A stretch of 56,644 nt of DNA from contig CABUBU010000010.1 of assembly GCA_902489795.1 (NCBI GenBank), positions 1-56,644 on the forward strand, given 5' to 3'. The notes under the pieces are model-generated. The model saw nothing but the letters and a program-made list of their open reading frames with translations, was not told where the DNA came from and ran no database searches. Position numbers and translations under genes: made by a program. Positions 51,961 to 56,644 of this stretch are shown here, piece by piece. This DNA comes from an uncultured Azospirillum sp. (GTDB lineage Bacteria; Pseudomonadota; Alphaproteobacteria; RF32; CAG-239). Position 1 is the first letter of the stretch; every line of letters begins with the position of its first letter.

Positions 51961-52608
51961 TTATCCGGCCAGCCGGCAGATTTCCGCCCGCAGCTCGTCG
52001 ATACCGAAACCTTTTTCCGAACTGGTGGCGATAATGTCGACGTAAGCGGCCGCGTGTTTGGCAATTTCCGCCTGCGTTTCCTTGAAAACCGTAGCCAGGG
52101 CGGCGGCAGAAATTTTGTCGCTTTTGGTCAGTATAATCTGGTAGGTAACGGCTGCCTTGTCGAGCATTTCCATAATTTCGCGATCCACTTTTTTGATGCC
52201 GTGGCGGGAATCGATCAGTAGAAACACCCTTTTCAGATTTACCCGTCCCTGCAAGTAGGCAAAGATCATTTTCTGCCATTGTTTAACCATGCTTTCCGGC
52301 GCTTTGGCAAAACCGTAACCGGGCAGGTCGACTAAAAACAGTTTATCGGCCAGATTAAAATAATTCAGCTGCTGGGTGCGTCCCGGCGTGTTGGATGTCT
52401 TGGCCAGTCCTTTGCGGCCGGTAAGCGCGTTGATCAGGCTCGATTTGCCGACATTGGAACGGCCGGCAAAAGCGATTTCTTCCATTTGGTCGTCGGGCGG
52501 CAGCTGGTTTAAAGAGGCAACGCCGAGCACGAAAGTGCAGGCTGCGCCGGGCAGTTTGCGCCCGGCGGCCAGTTCTTCCGAATCGTATTGCGGGTTAAGG
52601 TTTTCCAT
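51961..52608 (-). CDS. engB: Ribosome biogenesis GTPase EngB (YihA/YsxC)
   Basis: EngB is an essential GTPase for large ribosomal subunit assembly in many bacteria. The 215-residue protein shows P-loop GRSNVGKSSL, switch NTPGRTQQLN, VDLPGYGFA, and the specificity motif LTKSDK. It starts three bases after the yidC stop and closes the rpmH-rnpA-yidD-yidC-engB operon. Confidence 0.95.
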   Translation of the reverse strand: MENLNPQYDSEELAAGRKLPGAACTFVLGVASLNQLPPDDQMEEIAFAGRSNVGKSSLINALTGRKGLAKTSNTPGRTQQLNYFNLADKLFLVDLPGYGFAKAPESMVKQWQKMIFAYLQGRVNLKRVFLLIDSRHGIKKVDREIMEMLDKAAVTYQIILTKSDKISAAALATVFKETQAEIAKHAAAYVDIIATSSEKGFGIDELRAEICRLAG

Positions 52609-52611
52609 CGG

Positions 52612-54267
52612 CTACTTTCCTTCGTTCTTTTTGGCGATCGCTTTCTGCTGGATGATCGAAAGGATGTTGGAAAGCGTCCAGTAAATGACCAGACCGGAAG
52701 CAAAATGCCCCATCATGAACATGAAGATGAGCGGCAGCAGGGCAAACATCCGCGCCTGATCTTTGTTGGTCGGGGTCGGATTGAGCTTTTGCTGGATGTA
52801 CATGGTCAGTCCCATGATGATCGGCCAGACGCCGATGTCGAGAAAACCAGGAACCGGCAGATGCGTCATGACCGAAAGCGTCAGCGGATCGGGTGCCGAA
52901 AGGTCTTTAATCCAGCCGACAAAAGGCGCGTGACGGATTTCGATGGCAATGTTTAAGACCTTGTAAAGCGAGAAGAATACCGGAATCTGAATCAGCATCG
53001 GCAGGCAGCCGGCCGCCGGGTTGATCTTTTCCCGCCGGTAAAGTTCCATCGTTTCCTGCTGGAGTTTGACCTTGTCGTCGTATTTTTCCTGCAGTTCCTT
53101 CAGCTTGGGCTGGATTTTCTTCATCTTGGCCATGCTTTCGTAAGACTTGTTGGCGATCGGAAACATTACCAGTCTGAGCAGGGCGGCAAACAGCAGAATG
53201 GCCCAACCCATGTTGCCGATAATGCCGTAAAGAAAAGCGAGGATGTAGAAAAACGGTTTGGTCAGGAAATAGTACCAGCCGAAATCGACCGCCAGGTCAA
53301 ACTTGGGAATGCGGCGTTCGGAAGTGTATTGGTCCAAAAGCTTGATTTCCTTGGCGCCGGCATAGAACATAACCTGGTCGGAGCCGACCGAACCGGGAAC
53401 CACGGTTACCGGCGCGCCGACAAAATCGGCCTGGTAAAGACCGTTGCCGCTTTTGCTGAACTTGACCCGGCTTTCCGTTTCGGGGTTGACGACGATGGCC
53501 GAAAACCAGTAGCGGTCGGAAAAGCCCAGCCAGCCGCCGGTCGTGGTAAATTCTTTGTTTTCGTCTTTTACGTCGTCGTATTTGATTTCTTCCAGTGTGC
53601 CGTCCATAACCCCGATCATGCCTTCGTGGACGACGCCGCGGCCGCCGACGGCGCCGGGAGCGCGGGCAATCAGTCCGTATGGATAGAGGGTGACGTTTTT
53701 GCCGGTATTGTTTTCAACCGACTGGCTGACGGTAAACAGGTAATTTTCGTCAAGCGAAATTTTGGTGATGAATTTCAGGCCCTGCTGATTGTCCCATTCC
53801 AGAACAACCGGCGTTTTGTCGGTCAATTCCCGACCTTTGACCGTCCAGAGGGTTTGGGCGTCGGGCAGCCGGACGGCCGGATCGGCGGCCAGCCAGCCGA
53901 ATTCCGCATAATAAGGATTTGCGGTTTTGGCCGGCGTCAGCAGTTCTACGTCGGGACTGTCCGGCGAAAGGGTCTGTTTGTATTTTTCCAGCCACAAGTT
54001 GTCGATGCGGAATCCGCGGGTGCGGAAAGAACCGCTCAGCGCCGGAGTGCTGATTTTGACGCTGGGGTTGGCGGCGACGGCTTCTTCGGTCGATAAAGGT
54101 TCCGTTTCTTTGCCGTTCGCGGCAGCCGTTTCCGTTTCCGGTTGGCTGACATTGACCTGCGGGGTTGCGACGACGTCGTCTTTTTTGAAGAAAAAGTAGT
54201 TGGTTGCGAAAATGAGAATCAGGGAAAGGATAATCGCTGCATAAAAGCTTTTAATGTCTTCGTTCAT
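52612..54267 (-). CDS. yidC: Membrane protein insertase YidC
   Basis: YidC inserts and folds inner-membrane proteins, alone or with SecYEG. The 551-residue protein has an N-terminal membrane helix (MNEDIKSFYAAIILSLILI), a large periplasmic beta domain, then the conserved core of five helices (GWAILLFAALLRLVMFPI, GCLPMLIQIPVFFSLYKVL). The hydrophilic groove Arg is in LLRLVMFP. The start with AGGA about eleven bases upstream is preferred over a longer frame. Confidence 0.96.
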   Translation of the reverse strand: MNEDIKSFYAAIILSLILIFATNYFFFKKDDVVATPQVNVSQPETETAAANGKETEPLSTEEAVAANPSVKISTPALSGSFRTRGFRIDNLWLEKYKQTLSPDSPDVELLTPAKTANPYYAEFGWLAADPAVRLPDAQTLWTVKGRELTDKTPVVLEWDNQQGLKFITKISLDENYLFTVSQSVENNTGKNVTLYPYGLIARAPGAVGGRGVVHEGMIGVMDGTLEEIKYDDVKDENKEFTTTGGWLGFSDRYWFSAIVVNPETESRVKFSKSGNGLYQADFVGAPVTVVPGSVGSDQVMFYAGAKEIKLLDQYTSERRIPKFDLAVDFGWYYFLTKPFFYILAFLYGIIGNMGWAILLFAALLRLVMFPIANKSYESMAKMKKIQPKLKELQEKYDDKVKLQQETMELYRREKINPAAGCLPMLIQIPVFFSLYKVLNIAIEIRHAPFVGWIKDLSAPDPLTLSVMTHLPVPGFLDIGVWPIIMGLTMYIQQKLNPTPTNKDQARMFALLPLIFMFMMGHFASGLVIYWTLSNILSIIQQKAIAKKNEGK

Positions 54268-54323
54268 TGTCGTCGTTTTCCTAAAAAATTTTATTGTCCA
54301 CACGAATATAGCAGTATTTGCCG

Positions 54324-54587
54324 TCAATGCAAGTTTTTATCATTTTTTGCAGGAGGCGTTTTCGGTGGTACCGGGTCATATCCCGAACCGCCCCAGGGGT
54401 GGCAGCGCAAAAGTCTTTTGCTGCCGAGCCAGAGGCCTTTGATTACGCCGTGAATCTCGATGGCTTCCAGCATATACTGCGAGCAGCTTGGCTGAAAGCG
54501 GCAGCTGTGGGGCAACAGCGGAGATATAACTTTCTGGTAGAATTTAATCGGCAACAGAAACGGGAGTTTGATCATCCTCTTGAACAC
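54324..54587 (-). CDS. yidD: Membrane protein insertion efficiency factor YidD
   Basis: YidD is a small amphipathic protein that assists YidC. The 87-residue protein has the family core PIKFYQKVISPLLPHSCRF, PSCSQYMLEAI, and LLRCHPWGGSGYDPVP. It overlaps the end of rnpA by 44 bases from the first ATG; a second ATG 12 bases inside would shorten the overlap. This overlap is usual in this operon. Confidence 0.95.
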   Translation of the reverse strand: MFKRMIKLPFLLPIKFYQKVISPLLPHSCRFQPSCSQYMLEAIEIHGVIKGLWLGSKRLLRCHPWGGSGYDPVPPKTPPAKNDKNLH

Positions 54588-54948
54588 AGGCGGTTTCTCC
54601 GTTTAATTGCCGGTTGAGTTTTTTGACGCCGTATTGCAGATCGCGGCAAAGTTCTTTGAAATCAACATTGGCGGTGCTGTAGCGTGCGATCAGCACATAG
54701 TCGGCGTTGGGCAGAGCCAGCTTGCCGAAAAACAGCGCCGCCGCGGCACGCAAGCGCCGACGGCAGCGGTTTCTGACAACGGCTTTGCCGATTTTTTTGG
54801 TCGTCGTATAGCCGATCCGCGCACCTTGTGCCGTTTTTTCCGGACGGAGAACGGCCTGTATGACGATGCTGCGGGTCGGAATCGAAATTCCCGATTTTGC
54901 CGTGCGGACAAAATCTTTGCGTTTCTTCAGCTTAAAAAAAACCGGCAT
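54544..54948 (-). CDS. rnpA: Ribonuclease P protein component
   Basis: RnpA is the protein subunit of RNase P, which matures tRNA 5' ends. The 134-residue protein opens FFKLKKRKDFVRTAKSG and carries the conserved basic RNR-type motif in VVRNRCRRRLRAA, with the central groove strand ARIGYTTTKKIGKAV. It starts 17 bases after rpmH. The RNase P RNA gene is not in this window. Confidence 0.95.
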   Translation of the reverse strand: MPVFFKLKKRKDFVRTAKSGISIPTRSIVIQAVLRPEKTAQGARIGYTTTKKIGKAVVRNRCRRRLRAAAALFFGKLALPNADYVLIARYSTANVDFKELCRDLQYGVKKLNRQLNGETACVQEDDQTPVSVAD

Positions 54949-54965
54949 TTGCCCTGAACCTTAGT

Positions 54966-55100
54966 TTAGGCAGAAAGCTTGGCGCGTCCTTTGGCTCTGC
55001 GGGCCGCCAAAACCTTGCGGCCGCCCTGGGTGGCCATGCGGGTGCGGAAGCCGTGACGGCGTGCTCTGACTAATTTGGAAGGCTGATAAGTACGTTTCAT
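54966..55100 (-). CDS. rpmH: 50S ribosomal protein L34
   Basis: This 44-residue protein begins MKRTYQPSKLVRARRHGFR and continues with RMATQGGRKVLAARRAKGR, the unmistakable L34 sequence. It heads the rpmH-rnpA-yidD-yidC-engB operon. A CCCTCTT/AAGAGGG hairpin at 55134-55150 lies upstream in the leader or separates it from the pseudogene beyond. Confidence 0.97.
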   Translation of the reverse strand: MKRTYQPSKLVRARRHGFRTRMATQGGRKVLAARRAKGRAKLSA

Positions 55101-55171
55101 TTCATTTCTCCGGTTTATTATCGTTATTTAAAGCCCTCTTAAAAAGAGGGTCCTCGGGTTTTCAGTGCTAC

Positions 55172-56090
55172 TTAATAACTTGTTTTTGTTTGTGAGTCAA
55201 TTGAAAAAGTTTTTTCGGGTTTAATCGACGGTTCTTTGCAGGGGGAATCGGCTTTAATCAGAAGCGGAAGGATTTTTTCTTCATATTCGGCGTATTGAGC
55301 CGGGGTAAAAGGGCAAAGCCTGCCTTCTTTTAACGGTTTGTGGTTGAAATGAAACCACATGATTCCGCAAAACGGTTTGAGGAAACGGGAGAATGCTTTG
55401 GGCAGGGAAAGAATTTCCCAGGCGTGATTGTCGGTTACCGACATGGAAAACGGACGAATTCGGCAAAAGCGTTTGAGATCATGGGATGATCTCCGCATTC
55501 TCCGTTCAGGCATCCGTGTCTTGGACGACGGCACAGGGAATAGAATTTGCCTTCGGTAACGTAACCGTTGTATCCGCCGGAAGAATTGATGATGACGGCG
55601 TATTTTTTTTATTATTTCTTCGGCGTGGTTAAAGCAGTTGTTCATGTAAATTTGGTCGGCGTCTATTTTGAAGATGAAGCCGTTGCGGAAACAGCCGGCT
55701 GCCGGCAGATTTTGTAGCCGAATTCATGATAGGCGGTCAGGGTGTTTTCCGGTTTGATTTTGCCTGACCGGTATCCGGGAGCATGCTGGGAGAATACTTT
55801 ATGCGGGTAGCGGCGGATAACGAACTTTTTTTCAGCCGGTTGTTCTTTGCGTATCGGCGGACGAGTTCCGGATTCGAATCTTCTATGTCGGAATAAATCA
55901 GCACGATTATGTCCGTCATGTCAATAACTGACATCAGGCAGGGGATGATGGCGTTTTCTTCGTTGTAAAGCTTCAGAGGTTTGCGGAACGCCAGAAGTAA
56001 GTATCTCAGTTTTAGCAAAAGTCTGATGATTTTCTTTTGTAAAAAATTGTAAGAATTAAGAAATTTGTTCTTTTGATTGTTTTTTTCATG
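55172..56090 (-). pseudogene. Glycosyltransferase-like gene with several frameshifts
   Basis: Read on the minus strand, pieces of one protein appear in order but in changing frames. The first is LRYLLLAFRKPLKLYNEE...IIVLIYSDIEDSNPELVRRYAKN. The next is KFVIRRYPHKVFSQHAPGY...ENTLTAYHEFGYKICR, then NGFIFKIDADQIYMNN, YAVIINSSGGYNGYVTEGKF, and last TDNHAWEIL...WFHFNHKPLKEGR. This resembles a family 2-type glycosyltransferase with an acidic IDADQI motif. At least four single-base shifts are needed, two of them in A tracts of 7 and 8 bases, where one extra A restores the frame. Either the gene is decaying or the sequence has homopolymer errors. The 5' end is uncertain and may be lost near the inverted repeat at 56101. 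Confidence 0.7.
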
Positions 56091-56100
56091 ATCGTATATT

Positions 56101-56236
56101 AAAAAGGATCGTTTTTTGCTTCTTTGTTTTTGCCCCGGGATATAATTGGCAGTTTTTTTGATAAACAAAAATTTTGGGTTAAACTTTCTACCCTGACGTT
56201 ATATTTTTGATCAGTAGCGAAAAAACGATCCTTTTT
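56101..56236. repeat. Inverted-repeat element (17-base ends, 136 bases)
   Basis: AAAAAGGATCGTTTTTT (56101-56117) is matched exactly by its reverse complement at 56220-56236. The 102 bases between hold no gene. This could be a miniature inverted-repeat element or, less likely, a very large hairpin. Confidence 0.5.
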
Positions 56237-56440
56237 TTGAGGCGGCTTTTGTCCGCATCTGTTTTCTTCTTTCTTCCCTTTTTTCTCTTCTCTTTTCCTT
56301 TCTTTTTTGCCTGTCTGCCTTTCCTTCTCCGTCTTTTTATCCTTTCTCGTATTTTCTTCTCTTTCCCCTTTCTTTCTTCTCTTTTGCTTTTTTTCCTTTT
56401 TTCTTTTCTTGTCTTCGTTTCATCCCCTTTGATTTGTGAG
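56237..56440. other. Second polypyrimidine tract
   Basis: The plus strand is again almost only C and T for about 180 bases (56240-56425). A minus-strand frame through it reads mostly Lys, Arg and Glu, which is what any polypurine strand would give, so I do not call a gene. Confidence 0.5.
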
Positions 56441-56444
56441 CGGC

Positions 56445-56546
56445 GCAAGAAAAAATCTTTCGATAAACGGAGGGGAACAACGGCCGCCTTTAATCCGGTG
56501 ATCAATGGAAGCAAGAAAAATCTCCCAATAAACGGAGGAGAACAAC
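56445..56546. repeat. Direct repeat, two copies of about 37 bases
   Basis: GCAAGAAAAAATCTT-CGATAAACGGAGG-GAACAAC at 56445-56481 recurs as a near copy at 56511-56546 (about four differences and one gap). Only two copies are seen before the window ends. Confidence 0.7.
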
Positions 56547-56644
56547 AACAGCGAAACTGTTTGAACATGATCCTGTCCGGAGAAATGTTCCCCGACACTT
56601 TTTTATTGTGCCCGGTGCAAACTTGGGGAGCCGTAAAAGATACA

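Noticed and set aside
51848..52279. Longer N-terminus of the 187-residue hypothetical protein
   Set aside because: The extension runs through engB in another frame and across the engB terminator and the predicted promoter, so it cannot be the natural start.
56188..56598. Minus-strand Lys/Arg-rich frame of 136 codons
   Set aside because: A polypurine strand read in any frame gives Lys/Arg/Glu, and there is no clear start signal or recognisable domain.

Overview
The window looks like chromosome from an alphaproteobacterium of moderate GC content. The evidence is the gene content and order. There is an alphaproteobacterial-type addB-addA pair next to trxA. rho and mnmE/mnmG read away from coaE-dnaQ, as they do around many alphaproteobacterial origins. 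tsaD lies back to back with a Mic60-like membrane protein. There is also an rph-rdgB run, a HIT-ftsK pair and an rpmH-rnpA-yidD-yidC-engB operon. The short intergenic spaces, the missing ParAB and RsmG beside mnmG, and a tRNA-Arg(ACG) as the only RNA gene are compatible with a reduced, perhaps host-associated lineage, but that is inference.

Layout. 0-0.75 kb: A-rich sequence with no gene, then the C-terminal remnant of a PHP phosphoesterase. 0.76-11.3 kb: mostly minus strand; mnmG, an HD hydrolase and two PHP phosphoesterases form one operon, followed by a methyltransferase, mnmE, a HAD phosphatase, a membrane protein, a lipoprotein and rho. 11.3-11.8 kb: an AT-rich gap with DnaA-box-like, IHF-like and CtrA-like sequences; rho and coaE diverge from it, and it is the best candidate for oriC. 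11.8-17.4 kb: coaE, dnaQ, an ADP-dependent sugar kinase (unusual for a bacterium), a Mic60-like protein, tsaD and nth. 17.4-19.6 kb: an AT-rich accessory island with an unknown protein, a small membrane protein, a DUF805-like protein and two copies of an apparently structured repeat. 19.6-24.3 kb: fabG, fabD, a HIT protein and ftsK, then a third copy of the repeat inside a gene-free, hairpin-rich interval. 24.8-29.7 kb: an ankyrin protein, a DMT-type transporter and two tandem paralogous membrane proteins. 29.8-39.7 kb: trxA, addA, addB, rdgB, rph and typA. 39.8-43.4 kb: ferredoxin, htpG with a heat-shock-type promoter, and an SPFH/prohibitin protein. 43.6-47.9 kb: mreC-mreD-mrdA-rodA. 48-48.4 kb: a polypyrimidine tract with ten copies of a hexanucleotide. 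48.5-51.9 kb: a lipoprotein, tRNA-Arg, a gene broken by a stop codon, a WG-repeat lipoprotein and an unknown protein. 52-55.1 kb: engB, yidC, yidD, rnpA and rpmH. 55.2-56.6 kb: a glycosyltransferase broken by several frameshifts, a short inverted-repeat element, a second polypyrimidine tract and a 37-base direct repeat.

How they work together. The window carries a replication start with dnaQ and coaE, RecBCD-type break repair (AddAB), tRNA wobble modification (MnmE/MnmG, TsaD), RNA and nucleotide maintenance (RNase PH, RdgB, RNase P protein), membrane protein insertion (YidC/YidD/EngB) and the rod-shape elongation machinery (MreCD/PBP2/RodA). Accessory content is concentrated in the 17-19, 24-29 and 48-56 kb intervals. 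No complete insertion sequence, prophage or CRISPR array was seen.
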